DNA of 64,000 bases from Bryobacterales bacterium (GTDB lineage: Bacteria; Acidobacteriota; Terriglobia; Bryobacterales; Bryobacteraceae), in contig PMSX01000232.1 in NCBI GenBank assembly GCA_003167495.1, positions 2,667-66,666 on the forward strand. Direction: 5' to 3'. Shown here in pieces: positions 15,706 to 25,683 of the stretch. Positions within the stretch are counted from its first letter, which is position 1, and each line of letters opens with the position of its first letter. Below the pieces are notes generated by a model. That model saw nothing but the letters and a program-made list of their open reading frames with translations. It ran no database searches and had not been told where the DNA came from. Made by a program: the position numbers and the translations under genes.

Positions 15706-18700
15706 CTAAAACAGTAGCTTCAACGCAAGCTGCAAAACGCGGGGGGATGCGGCGTTAAAAATCTGCCCGAATGTTGGATCGGCTTGAGTGCGGTCGAGCC
15801 CCGTGCTTCCATTGGCTGTATATAGCTCAAAATTCACGTTGTTGAAGGCATTGAAAGCCTCTAGGCGGAATTGAGCGCCCAGCCGCTCCGTGATCTTGAA
15901 TTCTTTAGCGAGCGCCATATTGGTGTTAAACATGCGCGGGCCTCTTAGATCGTTCTTACCGATATTGCCGTATGTGCCAATCGCGTTCGGCTGAAAAAGC
16001 GAGGTGTTGAACCACTCCTGGACTTCGGCCCCGTGTGAGCGTCCGTAGCCAAGCTGCGCTTGTCCAATATTGGTTCCGGTGAAGTCAGCCCGATCCTCGT
16101 AGATGCCGCTAAGCGAATTGTCGACGCCGCTGTATACCGTGAATGGGAAGCCGCCTTGCCAACTGACGATGCTACTGAGCCGCCAGCCATTCAGCAATGC
16201 GCTGGTAAACCCGCTGACCTTTAGATGCGGGACTTGGTAGGTTCCGGTGAATTTGAAGACGTTGGGGATATCTTCGTCGGAGGGTCCGTAATCGAAGTGG
16301 CGATTGAACGGATTGGTGCTGGAATTATAGCTGCCGATTGGCGCAAAGTCGTCCAATTCTTTCGACCGCGTGTAGCTCGAAAGAAGAGAGAAACCTGAAT
16401 CAAAGCGTTTTTCGACAGTCAATTGGAGGCCGTTGTAGTTGGAATTGATGGATGAGTCAATTTCGTTCACGAACCCGAACGATGGAAAAAGGCGGCGCGA
16501 TTGCTCATTGGCTTCAGTGGATATCGGCGTCCCATTAGGGTTGTTGCCGGGTATATAAATCGCCGGATTCGCTTCATAAAGCCCGTTCTCCTGGTCGGCC
16601 GTACCATAGAGATGCGTTCCCTTATTTCCCACATAGGCGGCCCGCACAAGCCAGCTCTTCGCGATTTGGCGCTCAAGCGTGAGGTTCCACGAATAAATCT
16701 CCGGCAGTTGGAAATTCTTCGCAAAAATCTGTGTAAACGCGAGCGGCCCTTGTGGGAACGGGGAGTTTGAAGGAGTCGATTTGGTGATGCCGCCGAAATC
16801 GGCCGGAAACGGGTTTGCCACGCCGGCGCTTCCATATGGATTGCTGAAGTTTACATCTGTCAGGCTGATAATCGGCGCAAAGGGAGGAATGCCCACAACG
16901 TCTTGAAACGCCACGGTGTTTGGAATCGCGTAATAGATGCCGGCGCCCCCGCGCAGGCTGGTCTTTCCATCGGATGTTAGCTGATAAGCAAAACCCAGGC
17001 GTGGCGCAAAGTCTGCCGCCTCACTATTGATCGAGGCGGACGGGCAGCCTGGATCGTGATCGCTGCCGCCGAATAGCAAGCCGAGCGGTGCATTCGGGAA
17101 GCGCACCGATTGCTGCCCAGGAGCAAAGCACGCGACGCGGCCCTCGCTATCTTTGTATGGGAACCACGGGTCCCAGCGCAGCCCGGCGTTGATGACAAGG
17201 CGCTTACTTACGTGCCAATTGTCTTGCACGAACGCACTCCATTTAATGCCGGTGAAATTGAGATAGAGTCCGCCGGCTTGAATGAATTGCGACACTTGCC
17301 CGAGCATGAAGTCGGCTATGTTGTTGCCCGACAGATTATTGGTGAAAGAAAAAACTCCATTCTGCTCATAGGTGTTGGCCATGGGCGCCCGAATGCGAAG
17401 CGCCTCGCCGCCGAAGTGTAGCTCGTGGCTGCCGCGAATATAAGTGATGTCTTCCCGATAGGTCTGGTCGCCGCGATTAAAGGCGCCGTAGTGGCTCGTT
17501 TCAATATTGAACCCTCCGCCAACGCCCAGTGATAGCTCACATGGCGTAGTAGCGGCGATCTGAATACCCGCTGCCGGATCGCAAAACGGAGCGCCGGAAA
17601 TCGATCCGCCCACCTGTGAATCCCAGCCAAACCAAGTGTTGAATAACAAATGAGGGCTCCAGCTGTAAGTGTCGGTCACCGCCACATTTTGCACGCGAAC
17701 CTGGTTACCGCTGTTGTCCGCCTGCAGCAGGTCGGTTTTTGCAATAAACGGCTGCTGGTCGAACTTGGTATTGAAATAGCGAGCCGACAGTTGATGTTTG
17801 CCGCGAACGTAATCGCCTTTCAGCATGAACTGGTTGTCGGTCCAGTACTGGCTGGGACCGAGGTATGTGATCTCCTGACCTGGCCCGTTGGGAAGCGGGA
17901 TAGTTTTCAAAAAGTATTGCGAGGAAGGATTCAACAGACTGATGGGAATCTGATTGTTGGCGAACTGCGCTCCTGTTACCGGATTTATAAGTTGCACGCC
18001 GGGTAGATCGGAGAAGTTGCCTGTCCGCTGCTGAGCCGTCGGCACGAAGGCAATGTTTCCTTCTGGCGCATTGGCATATTGCGTGCCCTGGTAGGTGCCG
18101 AAGTAAAAGAGATGATCTTTCTGAATAGGGCCGCCGGCGCTTCCACCAAATTGATTGCGCTTGATCTGATCCTGGGCAGGTGCAAAGAAGTTCCGCGCAT
18201 TCATGTCGCCATTTCGCAGAAATTCGAACACGTCGCCGTGAATTGTATTGGTTCCGGATTTGGTCACGGCGTTCACAACGCCGCCGACGGCGTTACCATA
18301 TTCAGCGCTCATATTGGTGCCCTGTAAGCTGAACTCCTGAATGGCATCGGGGTTGGGAAAGGGCAGGTTTGCGTTGATATATGTATCGTTATATGCGACG
18401 CCGTCCATTTGGTAGTTGACGCTTTCGGAGAAGGTGCCATTCACCTTGGCGTACTGCTCACCCGGATAGGTGCCGCCTTCGCAGTCTGATCCACAGTAGT
18501 GGGTTGTCGCGTCGGTGGTTCCTGCCGAAAGAAAGACCAGCTGCTGTACCTGACGCCCGTCGAGCGGAAGATCGACGATTTGCCGCTGATCCACAACTTG
18601 ACTCACGGTAGCGGAATCGGTGGTGACGATGGGCGTGTCATCATGGACGACAACCTGTTGCGACACGGCGCCGACGCTGAGCGTTACGGCCTGCGTTGCC

Positions 18701-19023
18701 GCTTGATTCACTTCCAGTTCAATACCGGATTGCACATACGTGCTGAAGCCAACCTTTTCAACCGTCAGCTTGTAGTTGCCAATAGGAAGGCGGGCGAAAA
18801 GGTAAGCGCCGGTAGGCCCCGAGCTGACGGTCAGCGTAAAGCCAGTCTCCGCATTCTGCGCGATCACTTTGGCATCCTGAACCGCGCCGCCGGATTGATC
18901 CGTTATGGCGCCCGCCAAGCTGGCAGTGGTGAACTGCGCCGCCATTCTAGGACAGAATCCAGCGAGCGTCAAGACAAGCACCAAGAGCGGTGTAACACGA
19001 TGGGAAAAGTGCGAATGTCTCAT
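15706..19023 (-). CDS. Oar-like TonB-dependent receptor with carboxypeptidase-regulatory domain, copy 1
   Basis: This 1,105-residue outer-membrane protein has a signal peptide (1-30, ending MAAQ). A carboxypeptidase-regulatory-like domain follows (about 35-115; SLAGAITDQSGGAVQDAKVI, then GPTGAYLFARLPIGNYKLTV). Next comes a plug region with QIVDLPLDGRQVQQL and EYGNAVGGVVNAVTKSGTN, and a long beta-barrel ending in LQLALKLLF, the aromatic C terminus of outer-membrane proteins. This Oar-like type is strongly expanded in Acidobacteria and is thought to import oligosaccharides or other large substrates with TonB-ExbBD. The start at 19023 has TGAGGT ten bases upstream; longer readings add only an uncharacteristic hydrophilic leader. 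A LacI-type operator and -35 element lie about 180 bases upstream. Confidence 0.9.
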   Translation of the reverse strand: MRHSHFSHRVTPLLVLVLTLAGFCPRMAAQFTTASLAGAITDQSGGAVQDAKVIAQNAETGFTLTVSSGPTGAYLFARLPIGNYKLTVEKVGFSTYVQSGIELEVNQAATQAVTLSVGAVSQQVVVHDDTPIVTTDSATVSQVVDQRQIVDLPLDGRQVQQLVFLSAGTTDATTHYCGSDCEGGTYPGEQYAKVNGTFSESVNYQMDGVAYNDTYINANLPFPNPDAIQEFSLQGTNMSAEYGNAVGGVVNAVTKSGTNTIHGDVFEFLRNGDMNARNFFAPAQDQIKRNQFGGSAGGPIQKDHLFYFGTYQGTQYANAPEGNIAFVPTAQQRTGNFSDLPGVQLINPVTGAQFANNQIPISLLNPSSQYFLKTIPLPNGPGQEITYLGPSQYWTDNQFMLKGDYVRGKHQLSARYFNTKFDQQPFIAKTDLLQADNSGNQVRVQNVAVTDTYSWSPHLLFNTWFGWDSQVGGSISGAPFCDPAAGIQIAATTPCELSLGVGGGFNIETSHYGAFNRGDQTYREDITYIRGSHELHFGGEALRIRAPMANTYEQNGVFSFTNNLSGNNIADFMLGQVSQFIQAGGLYLNFTGIKWSAFVQDNWHVSKRLVINAGLRWDPWFPYKDSEGRVACFAPGQQSVRFPNAPLGLLFGGSDHDPGCPSASINSEAADFAPRLGFAYQLTSDGKTSLRGGAGIYYAIPNTVAFQDVVGIPPFAPIISLTDVNFSNPYGSAGVANPFPADFGGITKSTPSNSPFPQGPLAFTQIFAKNFQLPEIYSWNLTLERQIAKSWLVRAAYVGNKGTHLYGTADQENGLYEANPAIYIPGNNPNGTPISTEANEQSRRLFPSFGFVNEIDSSINSNYNGLQLTVEKRFDSGFSLLSSYTRSKELDDFAPIGSYNSSTNPFNRHFDYGPSDEDIPNVFKFTGTYQVPHLKVSGFTSALLNGWRLSSIVSWQGGFPFTVYSGVDNSLSGIYEDRADFTGTNIGQAQLGYGRSHGAEVQEWFNTSLFQPNAIGTYGNIGKNDLRGPRMFNTNMALAKEFKITERLGAQFRLEAFNAFNNVNFELYTANGSTGLDRTQADPTFGQIFNAASPRVLQLALKLLF

Positions 19024-19175
19024 AGTTTCGACCTCAGGTACATCTTTCAAAATTGCGGCTAACCGCGTGTGGCACGAGCGAGGTGCGATTTCTGCGTCAG
19101 TGAGGATTTCTGATTCTTTCGTGGCCAACCCGACTTGCCATCGTCTGCGTAGACGCCCAAACAACGTTTGGTAGA

Positions 19176-19214
19176 GCTTAAAGCTACTCATGGATGCTTG
19201 TCAAGAAATATTTC
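19176..19214 (-). promoter_or_regulatory. Operator-promoter of the TonB receptor at 15706-19023
   Basis: On the minus strand the perfect palindrome GAAATATTTC (19214-19205) is directly followed by a consensus -35 TTGACA (19204-19199). This is the same join as at 7801-7816. The best -10 candidates, TTTAAG or TTAAGC, begin 16-17 bp further on and match the consensus poorly. The 5' leader would be about 150 bases. Repression by steric block of the -35 is the natural reading. Confidence 0.62.
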
Positions 19215-19340
19215 TGCCCGGAGGTTTCTTTCGAGAGGAGTGGCCCCGCCGCCAGTGACTTTGCCGCGCTTTACAAATCTCCAGCAGGAGCTCATAGGCT
19301 TTGCCGGTTTCGGGCCGGGCTAGTACAGAAAAGGCATAAA

Positions 19341-19430
19341 GAAACGTTTCCTCCTGATGAGAGATGTTTCCCACAAAAGCCCCTCCCTCAACACAAAATC
19401 CTTGACGGGTTTGCCATTATCCTTTAAAAT
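19341..19430 (+). promoter_or_regulatory. Operator pair and promoter of DUF6807 copy 2
   Basis: Perfect palindrome GAAACGTTTC (19341-19350) and near copy GAGATGTTTC (19361-19370) are centred 20 bp apart. Downstream, TTGACG (19402-19407) and TAAAAT (19425-19430) with a 17-bp spacer form a good sigma-70-type promoter for the gene starting at 19487. Here the operators lie 31 bp upstream of the -35, so they may loop to the site at 19205, which is about 145 bp away in the same divergent region. Confidence 0.65.
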
Positions 19431-19486
19431 CTTTCGTATCGGATTTATTTACGGCATTAGACGTTGGGTCCGAATCGCCCATCCAA

Positions 19487-20479
19487 GTGAACGAAGGTAA
19501 AGATGTAAACATCGTCTACCGCATCTTAGTAAGTTTCTTACTATCGGTGACCGTTGCCGCGGCGCCCGTGCATCTAACCAAAACGGGTAGCGAAATCGCA
19601 GTGACCGTAAGCGGTAAGCCGTTCACCACATATTACTTCGGCGCGGACGTTGCCAAACCCTATTTGATGCCGTTGCGAACCGCCCAGGGGATTGTCATCA
19701 GCCGAGACTTCCCGGTGGGTAACGATGCCTCCGGCGGCGACCCCAAAGCCTCTTCGTTCGAGCCTCATCAACGGCCACTGTACTTCGCGCATGGAGACAT
19801 CGACGGCTTGAATTATTGGGCAGAGTCGGTCTTTCGGAAGTACTACGGCGGCCACTCGACGCAGGATTACGGACGCTCAACTCTTACAAGATTCGATGAA
19901 GTGCGTGAAGCCGGGGATTACGGCATTGTGAAAGGGAGCTTTTCCTTACTGGATCCCAAGGGAAGAGTGATCGGAGAAGAGACGCAAACTTTCACTTTTC
20001 GAGGAGACAGCGCGACTCGCATAATCGATTGCGAATTCACTCTCAAGGCGACGCAGGGTCCGATGGTGATTGGAGACACCAAAGAGGGTACGTTCGCGAT
20101 TCGCGTGAGCCGCGATCTGAGTGCACCATTAGGTCATATGATTAACTCACGCGGAGCCGAGGGCGAGCCGGCGATCTGGGGCCAACCCGCGGATTGGGTT
20201 GATTACTATGGCGCGTCTTCCGGACACCCCATTGGTATTGCTGTGTTCGATCATCCAAGAAGTTTTCGCCACCCCACCACATGGCACGCTCGCGGTTATG
20301 GGCTGTTGGCGGCGAATCCATTCGGACGTCGGGAATTCACCAAAGATCCAATGCAAGACGGTAGTTGGACCGTTGAGGAGAAAGGCGTTTTGACGTTTCG
20401 CTATCGCGTATTTATCTACGACGGCGAACTGACGCCGGCCCAAATTGCGCAGCAATACGTCGAATATGCCAAACAGTAA
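19487..20479 (+). CDS. DUF6807 exported protein, copy 2
   Basis: This 330-residue paralogue of the protein at 8671-9669 keeps nearly every landmark: PFTTYYFGADVAKPYLMPLR, FEPHQRPLYFAHGDIDGLNY, IIDCEF, GDTKEGTFAIR, PADWVDYYG, SFRHPTTWHARGYG and DGSWTVEEKGVLTFRYRVF. The signal peptide is about residues 8-25 (VYRILVSFLLSVTVAAA). The start is a GTG at 19487; no ATG is available in frame before the signal peptide and no strong ribosome-binding site is seen, so the exact start is uncertain. The next gene, a broken amidohydrolase, begins inside its last codons. As with copy 1 the family name PmoA in databases is misleading; a role in glycan processing is inferred from context. Confidence 0.85.
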   Translation: MNEGKDVNIVYRILVSFLLSVTVAAAPVHLTKTGSEIAVTVSGKPFTTYYFGADVAKPYLMPLRTAQGIVISRDFPVGNDASGGDPKASSFEPHQRPLYFAHGDIDGLNYWAESVFRKYYGGHSTQDYGRSTLTRFDEVREAGDYGIVKGSFSLLDPKGRVIGEETQTFTFRGDSATRIIDCEFTLKATQGPMVIGDTKEGTFAIRVSRDLSAPLGHMINSRGAEGEPAIWGQPADWVDYYGASSGHPIGIAVFDHPRSFRHPTTWHARGYGLLAANPFGRREFTKDPMQDGSWTVEEKGVLTFRYRVFIYDGELTPAQIAQQYVEYAKQ

Positions 20480-21352
20480 AGCATTCGTTCAGAGAATTAC
20501 GTTGTTGGTTTGCGCCACCTGTCTGGCCATTTCGGCACCGTTGACGCCGCCAAAGATAATAGATTGCCACGTTCACCACAACGGCAGCGAGGCATTCCTG
20601 CGCCAGCTTTCCGCAAAGCTATTGTCCGTTCAGGGCATGGCCCTGTTGATCACCGCGCCGAAGGACCTCGATCAGGTCGGCATTTTTATGCGTCAGCATC
20701 CGGGCCAGTTGATCGGGCTGGGCGAAATTCAATTGGACGCGCGCGATGTGTCAGCCACGATCGATCGTTTCCACGCCGCGGGCTTTCGAGGCTTGGGCGA
20801 AATCACGAAGCCCCAGTACTCGTATGACGACCGCCGCTATTGGCCGGTGTACGAACGCGCTGAGAAATACAACATGATCATTCTGTTTCATACCGGTATA
20901 GTAAATCGCTCAAATCCGAACGTGGCCTCAGATGTGAGTTCCGATCGGATGCGCGCGTCTGCTTTGGATCTCATTGCGCGGCGATTTCCGCGCCTGACTG
21001 TGCTGGGAGCCACCTCGGCAATCCAGATTACGCTTGGGCCGGCGAAGTGGCGCGTTGGAATCCGAACGTCTACTTCGACGTTTCAGGTTCCACGCTGATC
21101 AAGAAGCAGAGCGACTACAAATTCTTCGAATCGATTTTCTGGTGGACAGCCGCGGTGAGTCCACACACTCCGAAGTCTACAGAAACCGCATTCGAAAAAC
21201 TCGTGTTTGGATCGGATGTATTTGACGGCGATCTAGACGAATTCGACCGCGCGGTGGAGCGCTATCACCATATGCTGGATGCTTGTGGCCTAGCCGCCGA
21301 GTCACAGGCCAAAATATTCAGCGGAACCCTCTGGCGCATACTGAATCAATAA
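20466..21352 (+). pseudogene. Exported TIM-barrel amidohydrolase with one-base deletion
   Basis: From the ATG at 20466 (overlapping the end of DUF6807 copy 2) the frame gives a signal peptide (ITLLVCATCLAIS), then IIDCHVHHNG with the metal-binding HxH. GLGEIQLD, RGLGEIT and MIILFHTG with the strand-5 His follow. At 21010/21011 one base is missing inside the expected G-A-H-L-G-N-P-D motif. The homology then continues in another frame as HLGNPDYAWAGEVARWNPNV, YFDVSG, KLVFGSDVF and on to 21352. The full reading would be about 295 residues, normal for amidohydrolase-2 lactone or decarboxylase-type enzymes. Everything else is well conserved, so this is either a very young pseudogene or a sequence error. 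Confidence 0.78.
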
Positions 21353-21372
21353 GGTAAAAACAGCGGTTACCA

Positions 21373-23409
21373 ATGTTGTACGATCAATTCGCGTCCATCT
21401 TGGCGGTTCGGAAAATTAGAATCATTATCTGTTTAGCGGCATTCTGTCAGGCGGTTGTTGGGGCTTCCGTCGCGCCAGAGCGCCAGATCGCTGATTGGGT
21501 CATACGCGAAGGCGGCCGCGTAATGATCAACGGACAACGCGAGGTAATCGGCGACCTGACAAAACTTCCGACCACGCCCTTCCGGCTCACTGCTGTTGAC
21601 CTGGTGGGCACGATTATCGACCCTAAGGATCTATCGAAACTTGCAAGCCTGGGCAACCTTACGGAACTGTCGCTTCCGGGCCCGATTTTTACTCCTTTTT
21701 CGGATAGTCCGCTCGACGCCAATAACACGTTGAAGTACCTGGTGGGACTCACGAACTTGCAACGTCTTTTTTTCAGTCTCCACTTCCTTCCTACGTATAA
21801 CGTTGACGATGAGGGTATCGGTTATCTGAAAACGCTGACACATCTGCGAGAACTGCGGCTTTCCCAATCACTCGTTAAAACCCCGAACTTCGCTCCCTTT
21901 GCTGAGTTGGAATCGCTCGATTTGAGCGATTGCCCGTCGTTTGGCGATGACGGGTTGGCGACTTTACGAGGGTTGAAGAATCTGCGCCGGCTTTATCTGC
22001 GCAACAACTCCATTACAGATGATGGTCTTAGGTATTTGAGCGGATTGACGACTTTGCAAGAGTTAGACCTGTATGGAACCCGAGTGACCGACCGGGGAAT
22101 CGCACTTCTGCGAAACTTGGTCGCGATACGAAAGCTCAATCTACTGGGCACGACGGAGGTGACGGATGCCAGCGTCGATATCATGACCCGAATGCCGCAC
22201 TTGCGAGAGCTGAATTTGTATCGCAGCCATGTAAGCAACACAGGACTGGCAAAGCTGGCCGCATTGAAGGATCTCGCTGCTTTGGATGTCCGCTACAGCC
22301 GCGTGACCGAAGCAGGCGTCGACTCATTGAAAGCCGCTCTGCCGGAATGCCGGGTAGAGTTTGCAGGCGGTTCAGCGGCTGTACCAAATAAAGCCTCACC
22401 TAATGTTTCAGCCGGGAAGGGTGACCGCGCCGTCGCCGAATGGGTTCGCCAGCTAGGAGGCAGAACCAAATTCCACGGTGACACTCTAGTGGAGATTTCA
22501 CTGGCGTCCACGGCCGTGACGGATGCAGGACTTTCCAACCTAATTGGCCTGATTGGTATAGAACATCTTTCTCTAGACGGCACTCAGATCGGCGATCTAG
22601 GACTTCAATCTCTGCATTCTCTTACTGCTTTGCAGAGTTTGAGCATCAACGATACGGCCGTATCCGATTCGGGTCTCGAGTCTCTCAAGAACCTATGGCA
22701 ACTTCGCTCCTTGCAATTGTCCGGGACACTCGTTCAGGGTTCCGGATTAGCTGCCCTGCAATCGCTACACGCGCTGACTGAGATCGATCTGACGAGTGCA
22801 CCGGTAAACGACGATGGACTGAAACAGCTAGCAGGAATGCCGAACTTAGAACGGCTGTTCCTGAGTTATTCGGACATCACCGATTCCGGCGCCAAGGCTT
22901 TGGAAAACCTGACGCGGTTGCAGGTACTTGATTTGAATGGAACGGATCTGGGAGACGGAGCGTTGGCGAATTTAGGCAAACTGACTCAGCTCCGCGAACT
23001 GGGTCTGAACAGTTGCCGCTTCACGGATAAAGGCCTTACTAACCTTTCCGCGCTTCAACATCTTGAGAGACTCGATCTGGCTCGCACCACCACCGGAGAT
23101 GACGGTATCGCAGCGTTGGCAAAGTTAAGTAGTCTGACGACCTTGAATCTCGACTATACATCTGTTGACGATCATGCTATCGATCTATTGAAAAATCTGG
23201 CCAACCTCCGCGAACTGCATCTCAACATGGCCAAGGTAACGGACGTAGCAGTGGATGATCTGACGGCGATGCGCAGCTTGACAAGCCTGAATCTCTATCA
23301 CACCCTGGTGACCGAGAAAGGACTAGCCACGCTAAGAAAAGCATTGCCTGATTGCGGCATTGTTTTTGACCGTGATTCCGCACTGCCCGCTCGTAGGGGA
23401 CGGAGTTAG
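21373..23409 (+). CDS. Exported leucine-rich-repeat protein, two LRR arrays
   Basis: This 678-residue protein has an N-terminal signal or anchor ([18 protein letters not shown], about 16-33). The protein consists of two arrays of 22-25-residue leucine-rich repeats of the L-x-x-L-x-L-x-x-T-x-(I/V)-x-D-x-G-L type. Each is introduced by a similar cap: [13 protein letters not shown] at about 38-50 and [13 protein letters not shown] at about 351-363. The arrays look like an internal duplication, each ending in a LPEC- or LPDC-containing unit. Such extracytoplasmic LRR proteins are frequent in Acidobacteria and Planctomycetes beside DUF1552/DUF1592 genes; binding of protein or glycan is presumed. 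The next LRR gene begins three bases after its stop. Confidence 0.82.
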   Translation: MLYDQFASILAVRKIRIIICLAAFCQAVVGASVAPERQIADWVIREGGRVMINGQREVIGDLTKLPTTPFRLTAVDLVGTIIDPKDLSKLASLGNLTELSLPGPIFTPFSDSPLDANNTLKYLVGLTNLQRLFFSLHFLPTYNVDDEGIGYLKTLTHLRELRLSQSLVKTPNFAPFAELESLDLSDCPSFGDDGLATLRGLKNLRRLYLRNNSITDDGLRYLSGLTTLQELDLYGTRVTDRGIALLRNLVAIRKLNLLGTTEVTDASVDIMTRMPHLRELNLYRSHVSNTGLAKLAALKDLAALDVRYSRVTEAGVDSLKAALPECRVEFAGGSAAVPNKASPNVSAGKGDRAVAEWVRQLGGRTKFHGDTLVEISLASTAVTDAGLSNLIGLIGIEHLSLDGTQIGDLGLQSLHSLTALQSLSINDTAVSDSGLESLKNLWQLRSLQLSGTLVQGSGLAALQSLHALTEIDLTSAPVNDDGLKQLAGMPNLERLFLSYSDITDSGAKALENLTRLQVLDLNGTDLGDGALANLGKLTQLRELGLNSCRFTDKGLTNLSALQHLERLDLARTTTGDDGIAALAKLSSLTTLNLDYTSVDDHAIDLLKNLANLRELHLNMAKVTDVAVDDLTAMRSLTSLNLYHTLVTEKGLATLRKALPDCGIVFDRDSALPARRGRS

Positions 23410-23411
23410 CC

Positions 23412-24353
23412 ATGCGATCAGCTTCTTCACTCGCGGCGGCGCTCTTCGCGCTATGTTTGCCTGCAGCGGTGCCAGACTCGCTCGAGTGGGTTGCCACCGC
23501 GGGCGGTACGACGACTAGCGACGCCCACGGCCGGATAGTAGCTCTCGATCTGCGCGCGAGTTGGGTGGGCGACTCAGATATTGCCAATCTGGCCAGAATT
23601 CCCACCTTGTGCCGGCTCGACCTATCGCAAACACGCATCAGCGATCACGGACTGCGCCAGTTGAAAGATGCACCCGCTATCACGGATTTGAATCTTCGAT
23701 ATGCGGAGTTGATCACCGATGAAGGGATTTCCGCGCTCAAGAGCTGGAAACACCTGGAGCGGTTCAACCTGGAAGGCACGAAGATCACCGATAGTGCGCT
23801 TCAGCACATCTCCGGACTGACTTCGCTCCAAGCGCTCAACATTGGCGGTGTCCTGGTAACCGATGCCGGTGTTGAGGCACTAACATCTTTGACTAACCTT
23901 AAGGAACTGACCTTGGGTGGCAACAAAATCACCGATGCGGGGCTTGAGCCGCTGCGGCAGTTGCCTGGCTTGTTGATTCTCGATCTCGGAGGTGTGCAAC
24001 GGGAGGATTCGGGAATCTGGTCAGTCAGTTTCGCGCAGGAGGGTCTGGAGGCGATAGCGACGCTCAAGGACCTGCGAGACTTACGGCTGGCCAGAACATC
24101 GATCGGCGCGCGAGGCCTCGATACTATTAAGAGTCTCTCGCATCTGGAACGGCTCGACCTGCACGATTGTCCTCGAATCGGAGATGACGCTATCCCAGTA
24201 CTTGCGGCGATGCGAACGCTACATTTCTTGGATCTCACGAGCACCAAGCTAACCGCCGCGGGACTGGAAAAGTTGCGGCAGGCCAAGCCGGAATGTCGAA
24301 TCCTCATGGCCCCTTCGAACCCAAAGTCTGAAGCCGCGGTTGAAGATCTGTAG
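23412..24353 (+). CDS. Exported leucine-rich-repeat protein, single array
   Basis: This 313-residue protein has a signal peptide (about 1-20, ending LPAAVP). About ten leucine-rich repeats follow with the same consensus as its neighbour ([19 protein letters not shown], then [19 protein letters not shown]), closed by a KPECRI unit like the LPEC/LPDC caps of the upstream gene. The [12 protein letters not shown] cap at about 22-33 matches the EWVRxxGGR caps. It is clearly a duplicate of one of the arrays of 21373-23409 and is probably co-transcribed with it, only two bases separating the stop from the start. The stop lies one base before the end of the convergent DUF1552 gene. Function unknown beyond ligand binding. 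Confidence 0.82.
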   Translation: MRSASSLAAALFALCLPAAVPDSLEWVATAGGTTTSDAHGRIVALDLRASWVGDSDIANLARIPTLCRLDLSQTRISDHGLRQLKDAPAITDLNLRYAELITDEGISALKSWKHLERFNLEGTKITDSALQHISGLTSLQALNIGGVLVTDAGVEALTSLTNLKELTLGGNKITDAGLEPLRQLPGLLILDLGGVQREDSGIWSVSFAQEGLEAIATLKDLRDLRLARTSIGARGLDTIKSLSHLERLDLHDCPRIGDDAIPVLAAMRTLHFLDLTSTKLTAAGLEKLRQAKPECRILMAPSNPKSEAAVEDL

Positions 24354-24354
24354 A

Positions 24355-25683
24355 CTAGGCCAGTAACTCAGTCAGTTTTCGATTGAAAGTTGGGAACGTA
24401 CCAAGACCAACGCCCAAAACATCGTCCGCAAGCGTGACATAGAGGTCGGCAACCGTGCCGGTAGTTTCGGTGTGCCGGCCGGTGGCGAGACGTCCAACGT
24501 GCCCCGCCACGATCATGGCGAGACCGTTGTTCTTATGCGGGTTTGCTTCAGCGTGTTCGTGCACGAAGGCCAGGCAACAGTGGTCCAGAAGGTTGCCGTC
24601 GCCCTCGGGTGTCGCTTTCAAGCGTTGCAGGAGATAGGCGAACTCGGCAACGTGCCAGCGACAGATATCGCGCATGATGCGTTGCCCTTCGACGCCGTCC
24701 GCGCCGGGCGCTCTGCCATCGGCATGGGTGTAATCGTGATGGCGGGCCGCAGTGTAGCCGAGCCACGGGAAGCGGCAAATACTTTGACATTTGGTGAGCA
24801 TGTAGGAGGCAACACGCGTCTGGCGCGTAATCAGAGCATGTGCCAGAAGATCGCTTTGCAATTTGGCGATACGCGGCCAATCCTTCATGTCTTCGTATTC
24901 GGGAGGATCAATACGCCGGTATTCGGGGGGAAGAGTGGTGATGGCGCGTTCAACATCGCGGACTGCGGCCATTTGCTCATCAACCCGCAATTGATCATCC
25001 TTAGGCAGCTCCTTCTTGAGAGAACTCGCATCTTCCATGACCAGATCAAGGATGCTGCGTTTCCGATTGATCCACCCTTCCTCGCGATGGCCAAAAAGCC
25101 GGTCGAAGAGGCGCTCCGGCAGCATTTCGGGCGGAAGCGCGCGATCAAAACTCGCCCAACTCATGTTCCGCTGGATACTTTCGCCGAACGACTCCTGGGC
25201 GACGCCAATCTGCAGAGAACGAAAGCGCGAGTCAGCGCCAATTTTGCCCGCTATGGCTTGGTCAATGGAAATCCCGCTTGCACCCCGGCCGCTGAATCGG
25301 GTACAGGTCATCAAGCCACTCATTGAGTTGTGATGCCCATTCCCCGGACCGGGCAGGCCGGCCGCGAAGTTGTCCAAGCCAGTGACGATATGGATATCGT
25401 CGCGAAACGGCGCTAGAGGCGTTAAACAGGGTGTCAGGCGGTAATCTGCGCCGGTCTCCGCGGGAATCCAGTAGCGCTCCGGAATTCCGTTGCCATTAAA
25501 CCAGAGTACGAAGCGATTCTCAATCGGCGCCTCCTTTTTCACCCCGGCACTTAAGTCTGCCGCGTACGCACAACCCGACGAATTGAACATCGAAACGAGA
25601 GGAGGCAGCCCCACAGAAGCGCCCACGCCCTTTAATAGCCGGCGGCGTGAAATTCTAGGGCGTTTTGTGATTACTTGCGACAT
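24355..25683 (-). CDS. DUF1552 exported protein
   Basis: This 442-residue protein starts with a Tat signal ([20 protein letters not shown]), as usual for DUF1552. It has the family landmarks [49 protein letters not shown] and [11 protein letters not shown], and near the end [15 protein letters not shown]1552 proteins are related in fold to the DUF1501/sulfatase-alkaline phosphatase group and nearly always pair with DUF1592 cytochrome-like proteins, as here. The pair is typical of Planctomycetes and Acidobacteria and of unknown function. Its start overlaps the upstream gene's end by 29 bases, with AAAGGA before the ATG, so the two are translationally coupled. Confidence 0.9.
   Translation of the reverse strand: MSQVITKRPRISRRRLLKGVGASVGLPPLVSMFNSSGCAYAADLSAGVKKEAPIENRFVLWFNGNGIPERYWIPAETGADYRLTPCLTPLAPFRDDIHIVTGLDNFAAGLPGPGNGHHNSMSGLMTCTRFSGRGASGISIDQAIAGKIGADSRFRSLQIGVAQESFGESIQRNMSWASFDRALPPEMLPERLFDRLFGHREEGWINRKRSILDLVMEDASSLKKELPKDDQLRVDEQMAAVRDVERAITTLPPEYRRIDPPEYEDMKDWPRIAKLQSDLLAHALITRQTRVASYMLTKCQSICRFPWLGYTAARHHDYTHADGRAPGADGVEGQRIMRDICRWHVAEFAYLLQRLKATPEGDGNLLDHCCLAFVHEHAEANPHKNNGLAMIVAGHVGRLATGRHTETTGTVADLYVTLADDVLGVGLGTFPTFNRKLTELLA

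Noticed and set aside
18499-19062. Plus-strand open frame of 187 codons antisense to the TonB receptor
   Set aside because: The minus strand encodes the well-conserved carboxypeptidase-regulatory and plug domains; the plus frame has no motif.
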